A DNA stretch of 64,000 nucleotides from Paenibacillus pedocola. Its GTDB lineage: Bacteria > Bacillota > Bacilli > Paenibacillales > Paenibacillaceae. The notes beneath the pieces are model-generated. The model made no database searches and had not been told where the DNA came from. It saw only the letters and a list, made by a program, of their open reading frames with translations. The stretch spans positions 6,182,501-6,246,500 of the forward strand of contig NZ_CP134223.1 in the NCBI RefSeq assembly GCF_031599675.1. Direction: 5' to 3'. Shown piece by piece: positions 23,642-34,600 of this stretch. The position numbers and the translations under genes were made by a program. Position 1 is the first letter of the stretch, and each line of letters begins with the position of its first letter.

Positions 23642-25033
23642 ATGCCTGAAATTAGCGAGCAAGATACCAGCCTTATGCTGGCCGAGCATAGACAATTTTT
23701 TGACAGCGGGGTGACCAAGGAGACGGCGTTCCGGCTCCGTCAGCTGCAGAAGCTGGGAGACGCCATCCGCAGGCACGAATCCCGGATCATCGGGGCGCTG
23801 CATCAGGATCTGCGCAAAAGCGAGTTCGAAGCCTACGCCACGGAAATCGGCTTCACGCTGGACAGCATCGGCTATATGATGAAGCATCTCAAGCGGTGGA
23901 CGAAACCCGTCAAGGTCAAATCTCCGCTGCACATGTTTCCGTCGAAAAGCCTGATCATCAGTGAGCCCTACGGCACCGTACTCATTATCGGGCCATTCAA
24001 TTATCCGTTCCAGCTGCTGATCGAGCCGCTTATCGGGGCTATCGCCGCCGGCAACTGCGCTGTTCTGAAGCCGTCGGAGAGCACCCCCGCGGTTTCAGCC
24101 GTTATCGAGGACATGATTAAGGAAACATTCGAACCCGGCTATATCCGGGTAGTGCAAGGCGAGAAGGAAGCGACCAATCTGCTGATCCACGCGAGGTTTG
24201 ATTATATTTTCTTCACCGGCAGTGTACCCGTCGGCAAAATTGTAATGGAAGCTGCCGCCAAGCAGCTTGTTCCCGTCACCCTGGAGCTGGGCGGCAAAAG
24301 CCCGGTCATTGTCGATAAAACTGCCAATCTGGAGACGGCTGCCAAGCGGATCGTCTGGGGGAAGCTAATCAATGTGGGGCAGACCTGCATCGCGCCGGAT
24401 TACCTGCTGGTCCACAGGGAGGTTGCCGCGAAGCTGATCACCCTGATGAAGCAATCCATCAGGGCCTTTTACGGAGAGAATCCCCGCAGCAATCCGGATT
24501 ACGGGCGGATCGTGAATGAGCGCCAGCTGCGCAGAATCGCCGGAATGATCGAAAAGGACCGTTCCAAGATTATTGCGGGCGGCACAGTTGAGCCGGAGGA
24601 TTTGTACATTGAGCCTACCTTGCTCTACCCGGCCGCTTGGAGTGACGCCGCGATGGAGGATGAAATCTTCGGACCCGTGCTGCCGATTATCGAATTCGGC
24701 CGGCTGGAGGAAGCGATCAGCAGCATCAATCAGCATCCGAAGCCGCTCGCCCTCTATCTGTTCACCGAGGACAAACAGGTGGAGCAGCAGGTATTGGGCA
24801 GTGTATCCTTCGGGGGAGGCTGCGTGAATGACACCATCAGCCATGTCGCCAGCTCCCGCCTGCCGTTTGGCGGTGTCGGCAATTCCGGCATCGGCGGGTA
24901 TCACGGCAAGCACAGCTTTGACCTGTTCTCCCACCGCAAGAGCATCGTCAAAAGAAGCTCAAGGGTCGATTTCGGCATTGTGTACCCGCCTTACGGCAAT
25001 AAGATTAAGCTGGTGCGCAAGCTATTGAAGTAG
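23642..25033 (+). CDS. Aldehyde dehydrogenase (class 3-like)
   Basis: 463 residues from the ATG at 23642 (TTGGAGGG upstream). The catalytic Cys lies in GQTCIAPDYLL, the general base Glu in VTLELGGKSPV, and the cofactor region is FFTGSVPVGKIVMEAA. The short length and GPFNYPFQLLIEPLIGAIAA identify the class 3/fatty-aldehyde subgroup (YwdH-like). It oxidises aldehydes to acids with NAD(P). It follows the Crp/Fnr gene by 32 bases and may share its transcript. Confidence 0.9.
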   Translation: MPEISEQDTSLMLAEHRQFFDSGVTKETAFRLRQLQKLGDAIRRHESRIIGALHQDLRKSEFEAYATEIGFTLDSIGYMMKHLKRWTKPVKVKSPLHMFPSKSLIISEPYGTVLIIGPFNYPFQLLIEPLIGAIAAGNCAVLKPSESTPAVSAVIEDMIKETFEPGYIRVVQGEKEATNLLIHARFDYIFFTGSVPVGKIVMEAAAKQLVPVTLELGGKSPVIVDKTANLETAAKRIVWGKLINVGQTCIAPDYLLVHREVAAKLITLMKQSIRAFYGENPRSNPDYGRIVNERQLRRIAGMIEKDRSKIIAGGTVEPEDLYIEPTLLYPAAWSDAAMEDEIFGPVLPIIEFGRLEEAISSINQHPKPLALYLFTEDKQVEQQVLGSVSFGGGCVNDTISHVASSRLPFGGVGNSGIGGYHGKHSFDLFSHRKSIVKRSSRVDFGIVYPPYGNKIKLVRKLLK

Positions 25034-25182
25034 AAGAGCCTGAGTTTATTTATTTATTTAAGCAACAAATCGGATGTTTTGTATGTAGAAGCCAGGTTTC
25101 GCCGCTCCCTATAATACATGTGTGGAACAAGCAGCAGCTGCTATTGCTTGAATCCAACATATTTTGAGGGGAGTAATGAGAA

Positions 25183-26061
25183 ATGACAATGATGGCTCAG
25201 CCAACGGCACAGGTGCCGGGAGTGTATTATAAGAAAGTCGGGGAGGTCATCGTTACCGCTGTCTCGGACGGAGGAATGCAGTTTCCGTGGTGGCCTTTTA
25301 AGGAGCTTAAGGAAGAGGCTGGAACAGCAATACTTGAAGCTAATTTCGAGGTGAGTCCGCCTTACTTTAATACCACTTGCTTTGTGGTCAATATTCAAGG
25401 CCGCCTTACCCTTATTGATACAGGAATCGGTCCCGGCATAGGCGTTCTTCTGGATAGCCTAAAGGCAGCCGGCATCAGTACGGAACAAATAGAATCGGTC
25501 CTGCTGACCCACCTGCATGCTGACCATGCCAATGGCCTTATCTATCCGGACGGTACAAAGGTGTTTCCAAACGCCGAGGTTGTAGTGGCACAAACAGAAT
25601 ATGACTACTGGATGGACAACCGCAACATGAAGGATCCTTCAGATGAAGGGGAGCAGGCAAATTTCCAGATGGCCCAAGCAGCATTGGCGCCTTATGCAGG
25701 ATATATCCGCACTTTTTCGAGTGAAGAAACCGAGCCGGTCACTGGAATCAAAGCCATTGCCGCACCGGGGCATACGCCGGGACATACAGCCTATTTTATT
25801 GAATCGGGCGAAGAGCAGCTCCTCATCTGGGGAGATATCCTCCACAATGCCACCATTCAGCTGCGTAGACTGGATGAGACATTGGTGATGGATGTGCTTC
25901 CCGATCAGGCAGTTCAATCGAGAAAACGTCTCTTGGAGTACGCCGCAACAGAGCGGCTGCTGGTCACTGGGATGCATCTTGCTTTCCCGGGATTCGGCCA
26001 TATTAAAAAAGAAGCGGATCATTATGTGCATATTCCCGAGATCTGGAAGCCTGCCCTGTAA
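25183..26061 (+). CDS. MBL-fold metallohydrolase
   Basis: 292 residues. The two-metal site is intact: HLHADHANG (HxHxDH), GHTPGHTAY, the bridging Asp in IWGDILHN and a final His in FPGFGH. The overall outline (SDGG near the N-terminus, FNTTCFVV, LIDTGIGPG) resembles the lactonase/parathion-hydrolase-like group. The natural substrate is unknown; quorum-signal lactones are one possibility and not shown. GAGGGGAG lies about 10 bases upstream of the ATG at 25183. The convergent TetR gene is a possible regulator. Confidence 0.83.
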   Translation: MTMMAQPTAQVPGVYYKKVGEVIVTAVSDGGMQFPWWPFKELKEEAGTAILEANFEVSPPYFNTTCFVVNIQGRLTLIDTGIGPGIGVLLDSLKAAGISTEQIESVLLTHLHADHANGLIYPDGTKVFPNAEVVVAQTEYDYWMDNRNMKDPSDEGEQANFQMAQAALAPYAGYIRTFSSEETEPVTGIKAIAAPGHTPGHTAYFIESGEEQLLIWGDILHNATIQLRRLDETLVMDVLPDQAVQSRKRLLEYAATERLLVTGMHLAFPGFGHIKKEADHYVHIPEIWKPAL

Positions 26062-26081
26062 CCATCCGCTTCCATATCAAC

Positions 26082-26121
26082 ACAAAAGGCAGCATAGGCT
26101 CAGGCCTATACTGCCTTTTGT
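26082..26121. terminator. Bidirectional terminator
   Basis: ACAAAAGGCAG (26082-26092) pairs with CTGCCTTTTGT (26111-26121), with a further inner stem ATAGGC/GCCTAT. It separates the convergent MBL and TetR genes, and its right arm reaches the TetR stop codon. Confidence 0.85.
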
Positions 26122-26711
26122 CATATTCTCTGGATGGTGCTTTGAAGAGCGCCGCTTAGCAAAGGCATTATTTTCCCGGCTATGGCTTGAGGCGACTCCT
26201 TCCCTCCATCCGAGTTCCAGCGGAACGTAGCGCCGTATGTCGACCAGGTTATAAAGACAGCGGACAGCCGCAGCGTTTCTTCGTCTGCTATTCTGCACGA
26301 CCGGCTTAACAGACCGAAAATGTATTCCTCCAGCTGTGCCTTAATATTCTTCTCTATAAAAGGAGCTACCGAATCATAGCTCTTAATGCAGCGCTTATTG
26401 GTTGCCTGGTGGTATTCACAAAGGGCAATTACAATATTTCTCATCGTATCTTCTGTAAATTCCGCTCCCGGCTCCACCCTGTTATGGACAAAGCTCATAA
26501 AGCCTTCCCCCAGCAGACCGTCAACCAGTGCGAATTTATCAGGAAAATGAGCGTAATAAGTAGATCTGTTGACCGCTGCCTTTGTCGTTATATCGCCAAT
26601 TCTGATCTTGTCAAAATCCTTTTTCCTTAATAAATCAGCAAATGCTTCTAAAATATGCTGTCTTGTCCGGATAACGCGCGGATCGTTAACGTTCAGTGTC
26701 CCTCTCATCAT
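26121..26711 (-). CDS. TetR-family regulator
   Basis: 196 residues. The N-terminal TetR HTH is at about 14-60 (TRQHILEAFADLLRKKDFDK, then RIGDITTKAAVNRSTYYAHF). The C-terminal helical ligand domain resembles the TetR_C_33-type group. AGGCGG precedes the ATG at 26711. Its target is unknown; the neighbouring MBL hydrolase and the large GGDEF/EAL gene are the nearest candidates. Confidence 0.82.
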   Translation of the reverse strand: MMRGTLNVNDPRVIRTRQHILEAFADLLRKKDFDKIRIGDITTKAAVNRSTYYAHFPDKFALVDGLLGEGFMSFVHNRVEPGAEFTEDTMRNIVIALCEYHQATNKRCIKSYDSVAPFIEKNIKAQLEEYIFGLLSRSCRIADEETLRLSAVFITWSTYGATFRWNSDGGKESPQAIAGKIMPLLSGALQSTIQRI

Positions 26712-26756
26712 ACATCCGCCTCTCTTGATGTATTGAATTCTCCCGGAATCCCCGCC

Positions 26757-29711
26757 TCAGCCTGCCCGTCTGTCCTTTACCCAGTCCGCCACGTCCTGCT
26801 GCGGAATCGGCTTGCTGATGAAGTAGCCCTGGATTTTGTCACAGCTGGTCCGTTCCAGAAAAGCGAGCTGCTCCGGCGTTTCCACTCCTTCGGCGGTGAC
26901 GTTCAGCCCCATGTCATGCCCGATCGTGACGATGGACCGGGCAAGTGACATGTTGTTAGGCGTATCGATACTGTCGATGAACGACTTGTCGATCTTCAGC
27001 GTCGTGATCGGCAGCTGCTTCAAATAACTGAGTGAGGAATAGCCTGTCCCGAAATCGTCCAGGGCGATGCCGATCCCCTTCTCCTTCAGCGACTCCAGCT
27101 TCGTGCTGATGGCTTCAAAGGATTCCATGAAGATCGACTCCGTAATCTCCAGCTCCAGGTATTCCGGGGGCAGGCCGGTTTCCTGCAGAATCCCCAGTAC
27201 CATATCCGTGAAATCATCCAGCATCAGCTGGATCACCGAAATGTTTACCGAGATATGGTAGCCCTCATAGCCCTGTCCATGCAGATCCTTAATGAACTGG
27301 CAGGCCGTACGGAGCACCCATTCCCCGATCGGCACAATGAGCCGGCAGTCTTCGGCGATCTTAATGAACGATAGCGGGGAAACAAAACCAAGCACCGGAC
27401 TGTTCCAGCGGATCAGGGCCTCGAACCCCCAGATTCCGCCTGAAGCGGTATCCACCAGCGGCTGATAGTGCAGCGACAGCTCATGATTGGCGATTGCATT
27501 TCTGAGATGCGATTCAATCACCATCCGGTCATCAAAATGCTGCTGCATATCCCGTCCGTAGATGACATACGTCCCTTTACCCGCTTCTTTTGCCTTATAC
27601 ATCGCAATATCCGCATTCTTCAGCAATTCCTCCGCATTGACCCCATTATCCGGATATTGGGCAATTCCGATACTTGTGGAAATATGTACAATGCTGTCGT
27701 CAAGCTGGAACGGCTCCTTAAAACCCTGCACCAGGGAATTCGCATAGGCAGTCACTTCTCCAAAACCCTTGCTGTCCTTGAATAGAATGACGAATTCATC
27801 ACCGCCAAACCGGAAATGCCTGCTGCGGCTATCTGACAGTTCCAGCAGCCGCTCGCCGACCTTCACCAGCAATTCATCCCCAAAGGTATGTCCCATCGTA
27901 TCATTGATATATTTGAAATTATCGATGTCGAGGAAGAACAGCGCCGCGTGCCCGCCCGAATTCTCCTTGATAAACTTCTCCAGCGCTTCAGTCAGGGACA
28001 GGCGGTTCGGCAAACCGCTGAGCACATCGTTATAGGCCAGCTGCCGGTACTTCTCTTCACTGGTCTGCAGCAGCTCCTGGTTCTCCACCACCTTGTTATA
28101 CTGCTCCATCAGCTCATCCTGCAGTGCTGTAAGCTCCTCGTAGGTGGACTCCAGCTCCTGATAACTCATCTGCAGCTTGCTCTCGTATGCTTTGCGGTCC
28201 GTAACATCAACCATGGAGCCGGCAAAACGGACGAAGCCGCCGCTGGTATTGCGCAGTACCTTGCCCCGGGCCTGGAACCACTTATAATCGCCCGATTTGC
28301 TCCGCATCCGGAATTCACTGTAATAATAAGAGGTTCGGCCCTCCAGATGCTGGGTGCGCTGGCGGTTCTCCTGGTCTGCATCCTCGGGATGAATGAGATC
28401 TCTCCATCCGCCATGACTTTCACCTACTTCATCCCGTTCATAACCGAGCAGCTCATACCAGCTGTCAGAGAAATAGTAGACCATGGTCGACATATCGACA
28501 TCCCAGATTACCGCATCCGAGGCATAGGTCGCCAGATCGAAGCGCTCGTTGCTTTTCTCCAGATTATTGCGGATCCGTTTGACAAGCTGTACATAAAACA
28601 ACAGGATTAGAATAAAGGCCAGCAAGACTGCAAACGCGGCGATGATACTGAGCACCAGCTCTTTATAAGTCTCATAGAAGGAAAATGGCTTGTTAATAAC
28701 CTCGCTGCCCTCCGGCAGCTTTTTCAGGGACACATGGAACCGCTGCAGTTCCTTGTAATCAAAAACATTGCGGACGCTGCTGTTGTTGACGACCGGGATA
28801 TTGTCCGGACGCTCACCCTGCAGAATCCGCACGGCCAGGCCGGCTGCAGTCTGCCCCTGGATTATTCCGCTGATCAGACTTCCGCCAAAAGCTCCGTGAT
28901 TCAAGCCGAAATCATAGATATGGTACACCGGAACACTGCTGCTCTTGCCCAGCTCACTTGAGAACCGGTCAAATTCGGCCGTTCTTCCGGTCGAGTCACT
29001 AAAATATGTAGTCATAAGCACAATACTGTCTGATGGAAGGGCCGAGACTTGATCTAGAATCTGTTGTCTGGAAAGGCGATTCATCGGATATAGCTGCAGC
29101 TCCGGATGAAGTGATGAAATCTGTTCCATCACCATTTGGCCGGTGGAGAGCCCGCTTTCCGAATTGTCATACAAGACATATACTTTACGGAGAGACGGAT
29201 TGATTTCCAGCGCCATTTGAACTGTATGGACAGGGTTAATCTTTTCGATGACACCGGTAATGTTATTCAAATCATGCAAACTTTCCACACCCAGCTCGTT
29301 AATGCCGCTGAATATGACCGGTGCGTTATCCAGAATTTCTTGGCGGTATTTGATGGCGAAGTTCAGTGCAGCATCATCCGTCGTAATAATGGCATCAATA
29401 TGCATGGATTGATACTTGAGCTTGATCGTCTGATAGAACTGCTTGAGGTTGTCATTGCCGGGGTAACGTTTCCAATCCATATACTCACTGTAAATCACAG
29501 GCTGCTCGGCTGCACTCTTGAGCCTCTCTTCAATGCCGGCCCCCTGATCGTCTGTCCAGGCAAACCCTTTATGATAGGAATGCAGCACAAGCACATTCTT
29601 AGGCGGCAGTTCCTCTGCACTGGCAGACGCCGGCTGATAAAGGAAACCATACAGCATAAGAAATAACAGGAAACTCTTGAATACCTTGAGATGAGTTTTT
29701 CTTAAGCCCAT
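26757..29711 (-). CDS. Secreted-type binding domain + PAS + GGDEF + EAL signalling protein
   Basis: 984 residues from the ATG at 29711 (GGGAG at 8 bases; the longer TTG/ATG readings lack a ribosome site). Order: signal/anchor (1-32), ABC-substrate-binding-like sensor outside the membrane (about 40-330), membrane segment (about 352-377), PAS with PAC (about 390-505), coiled coil (505-555), GGDEF (about 556-720; motif FGGDEF intact at about 635-640) and EAL (about 735-980; FEALIRW and DDFGTGYSS intact). It can in principle both make and degrade c-di-GMP. The ligand of the outer domain is unknown. It is monocistronic. Confidence 0.9.
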   Translation of the reverse strand: MGLRKTHLKVFKSFLLFLMLYGFLYQPASASAEELPPKNVLVLHSYHKGFAWTDDQGAGIEERLKSAAEQPVIYSEYMDWKRYPGNDNLKQFYQTIKLKYQSMHIDAIITTDDAALNFAIKYRQEILDNAPVIFSGINELGVESLHDLNNITGVIEKINPVHTVQMALEINPSLRKVYVLYDNSESGLSTGQMVMEQISSLHPELQLYPMNRLSRQQILDQVSALPSDSIVLMTTYFSDSTGRTAEFDRFSSELGKSSSVPVYHIYDFGLNHGAFGGSLISGIIQGQTAAGLAVRILQGERPDNIPVVNNSSVRNVFDYKELQRFHVSLKKLPEGSEVINKPFSFYETYKELVLSIIAAFAVLLAFILILLFYVQLVKRIRNNLEKSNERFDLATYASDAVIWDVDMSTMVYYFSDSWYELLGYERDEVGESHGGWRDLIHPEDADQENRQRTQHLEGRTSYYYSEFRMRSKSGDYKWFQARGKVLRNTSGGFVRFAGSMVDVTDRKAYESKLQMSYQELESTYEELTALQDELMEQYNKVVENQELLQTSEEKYRQLAYNDVLSGLPNRLSLTEALEKFIKENSGGHAALFFLDIDNFKYINDTMGHTFGDELLVKVGERLLELSDSRSRHFRFGGDEFVILFKDSKGFGEVTAYANSLVQGFKEPFQLDDSIVHISTSIGIAQYPDNGVNAEELLKNADIAMYKAKEAGKGTYVIYGRDMQQHFDDRMVIESHLRNAIANHELSLHYQPLVDTASGGIWGFEALIRWNSPVLGFVSPLSFIKIAEDCRLIVPIGEWVLRTACQFIKDLHGQGYEGYHISVNISVIQLMLDDFTDMVLGILQETGLPPEYLELEITESIFMESFEAISTKLESLKEKGIGIALDDFGTGYSSLSYLKQLPITTLKIDKSFIDSIDTPNNMSLARSIVTIGHDMGLNVTAEGVETPEQLAFLERTSCDKIQGYFISKPIPQQDVADWVKDRRAG

Positions 29712-30000
29712 AAGTACACTCCCATTCATCGATCCCAAAGTTAAAACCGGAAGATTTCGACAATAATTAATTCGTTGAAACCCTTCTTCCATCCTCTTTC
29801 GCTTGAAAAAAGCGTTAACATTCACTGTGACTGGGCTATGCTACCTATTAATAGGACTGTCTGCTTTAATTATATGGGCAAACGCTGATTTTTGAAATCA
29901 TTAATAGGATGAATAAGGCCGGTCCCGGATAGACACTGCGCCAGCATCCACGTTAGAATTAATTTGGTTAAGATCCCCTTAGGGACAGGAGGCTAACATT

Positions 30001-30978
30001 ATGCCTACAATTAAAGATGTAGCACTAAAGGCAGGCGTTTCGGTCACCACCGTATCCCGGGTGCTCAACAACAGGGGGTATCTAAGCGAGGAACTGAAGA
30101 AAAAGGTTCTGCTGGCGATGGATGAACTGAACTACCGGCCCAATGAGCTGGCCCGTTCGCTCAGCCGTTCAAGGTCCAATATTATCGGACTGATCATCCC
30201 CCATGTCTCGCATCCCTTCTTCGGTGAACTTACGGGCTATATTGAGGAGCACGCCTACCGTAACGGCTGCAAGCTCCTGCTCTGCAATTCCTGGCAGGAT
30301 AAACACAAAGAACTGGAATATATCGATATGCTGCGGTCCAGCCGGGTAGACGGGATTATTATGGGCAGCCATACGCTGGAGGTGGAGGCTTACCAGCAGA
30401 TGAACCTGCCTCTGGTCACCTTTGACCGGCAGATTTCACCTGATATTCCTTATGTGTGTTCAGATAATTATCTTGGCGGCCAATTGGCTACGACTTTATT
30501 AATTGAAAAAGGCTGCCGGAATATCGCCCATATCGGCGGGCATCCCGGCCTGAATATATTATCCGGGCTCCGCGCGGAGGCTTTTGCCGATACCACAGCT
30601 GCACATCATGTTCAGCATACTTTGCTGCATACGGATGATAACAGCTTTGATGTCGCAGCGTATGAGCGGCTGCTTGCGCAATTGTTCCGTGAACAGCCCG
30701 GCATTGACGGAATCTTTGCCGGCAGCGATATGATCGCCGCCTATGCCCTTAAGGCCTGCATGGAGCGCGGCAGACGGGTCCCCGGGGATGTGCGGATTGT
30801 CGGCTATGACGGCATTGCGCTGCGCAATATGCTCGGACTTCCGCTCAGCACGATCCGCCAGCCAATTGAAGCGATGGGCAAGCTGGCCGTGGAGTTAATT
30901 ATCCGGCAAGTGCATGGAGAAAGCGTCTCCGCAGAGTACATACTGCCTGTTGAACTGGAAGAAGGCGCTACGACATAA
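30001..30978 (+). CDS. LacI-family regulator
   Basis: 325 residues. The HTH begins PTIKDVALKAGVSVTTVSRV with the hinge helix ELARSLSRSRS (about 50-60), followed by a periplasmic-binding-like sugar-sensing domain. AGGAGG precedes the ATG. No sugar genes are adjacent: a DinB gene follows and the divergent neighbour is the GGDEF/EAL protein, so its operon lies elsewhere. It is clearly different from the LacI protein at 38989-39993. Confidence 0.9.
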   Translation: MPTIKDVALKAGVSVTTVSRVLNNRGYLSEELKKKVLLAMDELNYRPNELARSLSRSRSNIIGLIIPHVSHPFFGELTGYIEEHAYRNGCKLLLCNSWQDKHKELEYIDMLRSSRVDGIIMGSHTLEVEAYQQMNLPLVTFDRQISPDIPYVCSDNYLGGQLATTLLIEKGCRNIAHIGGHPGLNILSGLRAEAFADTTAAHHVQHTLLHTDDNSFDVAAYERLLAQLFREQPGIDGIFAGSDMIAAYALKACMERGRRVPGDVRIVGYDGIALRNMLGLPLSTIRQPIEAMGKLAVELIIRQVHGESVSAEYILPVELEEGATT

Positions 30979-31131
30979 TAACTGTCCAGCCGGTTATGTC
31001 AGGATCATCTATGTCTGTCCCACCACGCTAGAGCCTGCTTCGACAAAATATGAGCTTTAGTCGTCTACTAGGCAACCACTCCTATTTGCTGGGAGCTGTA
31101 CAACAATATAAGTGAGAGGTAGTGATGATTC

Positions 31132-31590
31132 ATGATCAGGTCTACGATTTCAGAACTGACGCGGCTGTTGACCGCTGTTCCCGAGGCCTTTGCCCGGCTC
31201 GATGCTGCAGACGCAGCCGCACCGCGTCCGGGGGGCAAATGGTCCAAGCAGCAGCTGCTCGGCCATCTTTGCGACTCGGCGCTCAACAATCTGTCCCGCT
31301 TTATCAAAGTGCAATACGAATCTCAGCCGCTGAGCCTTGCCCTCTACGACCAGAATGAATGGGTAGCCGCCCAGCAGTATGCCGGCACCCCCCGCGAAGA
31401 GATCCTATCGCTCTGGATCAGTCTCAACCAGTCCGTCCTGCGGGTGATATCTGGCCTCTCCCCTGCCCAGCTTGAGCTTGTGTTCCGGCTTGAAACTGGC
31501 GAAACGGTTACCCTGCAGTGGCTGATTGACGATTATCTGAACCATATGAAGCATCATCTGGGACAGATTTTTCCTGATACGGAGTTATAA
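31132..31590 (+). CDS. DinB-family protein
   Basis: 152 residues, a four-helix DinB-like fold. The three metal-ligand His positions fit LLGHLCDSALNN near residue 39 and YLNHMKHHLGQ near the C-terminus. Family members are metal-dependent, often thiol (bacillithiol)-transferase-like enzymes; the specific reaction here is unknown. Start ATG at 31132 with GAGAGGT upstream. It is separated from the LacI gene by about 150 bases that show no other feature. Confidence 0.82.
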   Translation: MIRSTISELTRLLTAVPEAFARLDAADAAAPRPGGKWSKQQLLGHLCDSALNNLSRFIKVQYESQPLSLALYDQNEWVAAQQYAGTPREEILSLWISLNQSVLRVISGLSPAQLELVFRLETGETVTLQWLIDDYLNHMKHHLGQIFPDTEL

Positions 31591-31629
31591 GCAGTGCTCT
31601 TATACATCGAAATCGTGCAATATAACAGC

Positions 31630-31667
31630 AAAGCCGCGGTTTCTCCCTTAAGGAGAATCGCGGCTTT
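31630..31667. terminator. Terminator between DinB and GH65 genes
   Basis: AAAGCCGCG..TTCTCC (31630-31646) pairs with GGAGAA.CGCGGCTTT (31652-31667) around a short loop. It lies between convergent genes; the T-rich tail is modest on both sides. Confidence 0.75.
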
Positions 31668-31690
31668 AGGTTTGTTGTGTAACAGCTCCG

Positions 31691-34600
31691 TTATTTCCTG
31701 AGCAGCTCCAGGAGCCTCTCCAGGGCCAGCTCTGCGGTTGAAGACAGCAGAAGATCAGCTTCGCCCAGCAGCTCCGCGCTGCCGATGCCCACAGCTGTCA
31801 TACCGGCAGCCTTGATGGCGGCTATCCCCGCCGATGCATCTTCCACACCAATGCAATTGCCTGGTGTTACTCCAAGCAACTCCGCTGCAGTCAGGAAGAT
31901 TTCCGGGTCGGGCTTGCCCCTGCGCAGCCCGGCCGGATCGGCTATCGCCTGAAACCGGCGGGCAATGCCGAGCCGCTCCAGAATCAGCGGAGCATTCAGG
32001 CTGGCCGAGGCCAGTCCTGCATCAATGCCCCGCTGCGCCAGGGAATCCAGCAGCTCCGGGATACCCGGCAGCAGATGTTCTGGCGTGATGCTGCCGATCA
32101 TCTGCCTGTAGTGATCGTTCTTCTTCTCTGCCAGCCGAAGCCGCTCTGCTTCCGTTAACTTGAGACCGCTGCCCTCCAGCACAATATCCAGCGATTCCAT
32201 GCGGCTAACCCCCTTCAGCCGTTCATTCTTTGCACGGCTGAAGGGGATACCCAGCTCATCGGCCAGCGCTTGCCAGGCCTGGTAGTGAAACTCGGCAGAG
32301 TCGGTGATCACGCCGTCCAGATCGAAGATTACTGCCTCGAGCTGCCGGGCAAGCGGTATACTCACCGGTTCCTGCGGGAGCAGCGTTAAGATCCGGTCTC
32401 TGTGTTTGATCTGAAGGCTAGTGCCTTCCAGTAGTGTATAGACAGCTGCCCCGCTGTCCACGTAGATGTCCAGCAGCTGGCCGCGGACTGTAATCTTGAA
32501 GCGGTAGCTCTCCCACTGCTCCGGCAGTGCCGGAGCAAAGCACAGCATCCCATTATACTGCCGCAATCCGCCGAACCCGTTCACAATGGACATCCATGAA
32601 CCAGCCATAGCGGCCATATGCAGCCCATCCTTGGCGTTGCGGTTAATGTCATCCAGATCCATCCGTACGGTGCGGTCGAAGTAGGCATACGCCCCGGCCA
32701 AATCGCCGATTTCTGCCGAGACGATGCTGTGAATGCAGGGCGACAAGGAGGAGTCATGTGTCGTCAGCGGCTCGTAGTACTTATAATTACGGATTTTATC
32801 GGCCAGGCTGAACTTGTCTCCAAGCAGGAACATCGCCATTACCAGATCTGCCTGCTTGAGCACCTGGTGGCGGTAGATCACCAGCGGATGATAATTCAGC
32901 AGCAGCGGGTATTTATCAGCAGGCGTATTCTCGAAATCCCACTTCCGCTTCGTCAGGAATGTATCATCCTGTGCATAGATGCCCAGTTCCTCGTCAAACG
33001 GAATAAACATCTTGCCGGCAGCTTCCTTCCAGCTCTCCGCCTCTTCCATGGACAGGCCAATTGCCTGCCGGAGCCGCTCGTAATCCTCCGGATATTGCTG
33101 CTCCAGCAGCCGGGCGGTCTCATAGGCATAGAGGAACTGGTCCTGGACCATCAGATTGGTGTAGGCATTATTATTCACAATTGCCGTGTATTCATCAGGC
33201 CCCGTTACGGCATCGATACAGAAGGCTCCGCCCCGGGCCGGATTGAAATGCCCGAGATCCAGCCAGAAGCGCGAGGTTTCAAAGAGAATCTCCGCCCCTT
33301 TACTGGCCAGAAAACCAAGGTCTCCCGTCGCCTGCACATATTGCTTGAGCCCATAGGCGATATCTGCGTTGATATGTGCCTGGGCCGTACCCGCCGGAAA
33401 ATAGGCGGAGTTCTCTTCACCGTCTATCGTACGCCAGGGATACAGTGCACCCTTCTGCGACATCACGGCGGCCCGTTCCCGTGCCTTGCCGAGTGTGGCA
33501 TAACGGAATTCCAGGAGCGCCCGGCTGACCGCCGGCTGTGTGTACGTAAAGAACGGCAGCATGTACATTTCCGTATCCCAGAAGTAGTGGCCTTCGTACC
33601 CTTCGCCGGTCAGTCCCTTAGCGGCAATGTTTGTCACACCATCCCTGCCGGTGGACTGCAGCAGCTGAAACATATTGAAGCGGATGCCCTGCTGCAGTGC
33701 GGGATCGCCCTTGATCTCCACATCGGTATGTCCCCAGAACTGGTCGAGATACGAATGCTGTTCATCCGCCAGGCCGCTGAAGCCATAGGTTTCAGCCATG
33801 CTGAGCACCTTAACGCTCCGGCTCTGCAGCTCCTCTTCAGGGTAGTCCTTCGAGGTATGGTACGTGATATATTTGGTCAATGTCACGGATTCCCCGCTCT
33901 GCACCGCAGCTTCGTAACAGGCCCAGATCCGCTGGCCGGTCAGCTGCCGGCTCAGCTCACGGCCGGACTCCGCCTGCAGCCCATGGCTTACAGCCGTCAG
34001 CAGGGCAAACCGGGTATGCCGCGTCCGTTGCCGCATCCAGAGGATGTCCGCCGCTTCGTCATAGCCGGCATCTTCCAGCAGCAGGCTGGGTTCGGCACTC
34101 CCCGATCCGAGCCGCGGGTCATCGCTGGCCTCAGTGCGGGTAATCTGCCCGTCCAGCGCAGAGACAAAATGCAGCGTGCCGGAGAAATTCAGCGCCGTCA
34201 CCTTGTATTCGATCGCAGCCAGGTGCTTGTGCTGCAGGGATACCATCCGCCGGATCATCAGCAGCAGGCGGTGTCCCGCCGGCGATTCCCATTCCACCTC
34301 GCGGTGCAGTATACCGCTCTTCATATCCAGCCACCGCCGGTAGCGGTGCACGATCCCGCTGTCCAGCCGGAAGGTATGCCCTTCAATACTCAGCTCTATG
34401 ATCCGCGCATCGGTTACATTTAGCATCGACTGGTTCCGCGCCGGGAGCCCGAAGGCCCCCTCGGGATATACAATCGGCTCAGAGTCATAGAACCCGTTCA
34501 GGTAGTTCCCGGCAACCGAGGTGCCAGCCTTTCCATGGTAGCCTTCCTCGAAATTGCCGCGCATGCCGATATATCCGTTGCCGAGCGCAAACACACTCTC

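Noticed and set aside
32618..34423. Plus-strand open frame of 601 codons opposite the GH65 phosphorylase
   Set aside because: The minus-strand product is a clear GH65-HAD enzyme with catalytic motifs; the antisense frame has no recognisable protein features or ribosome site.
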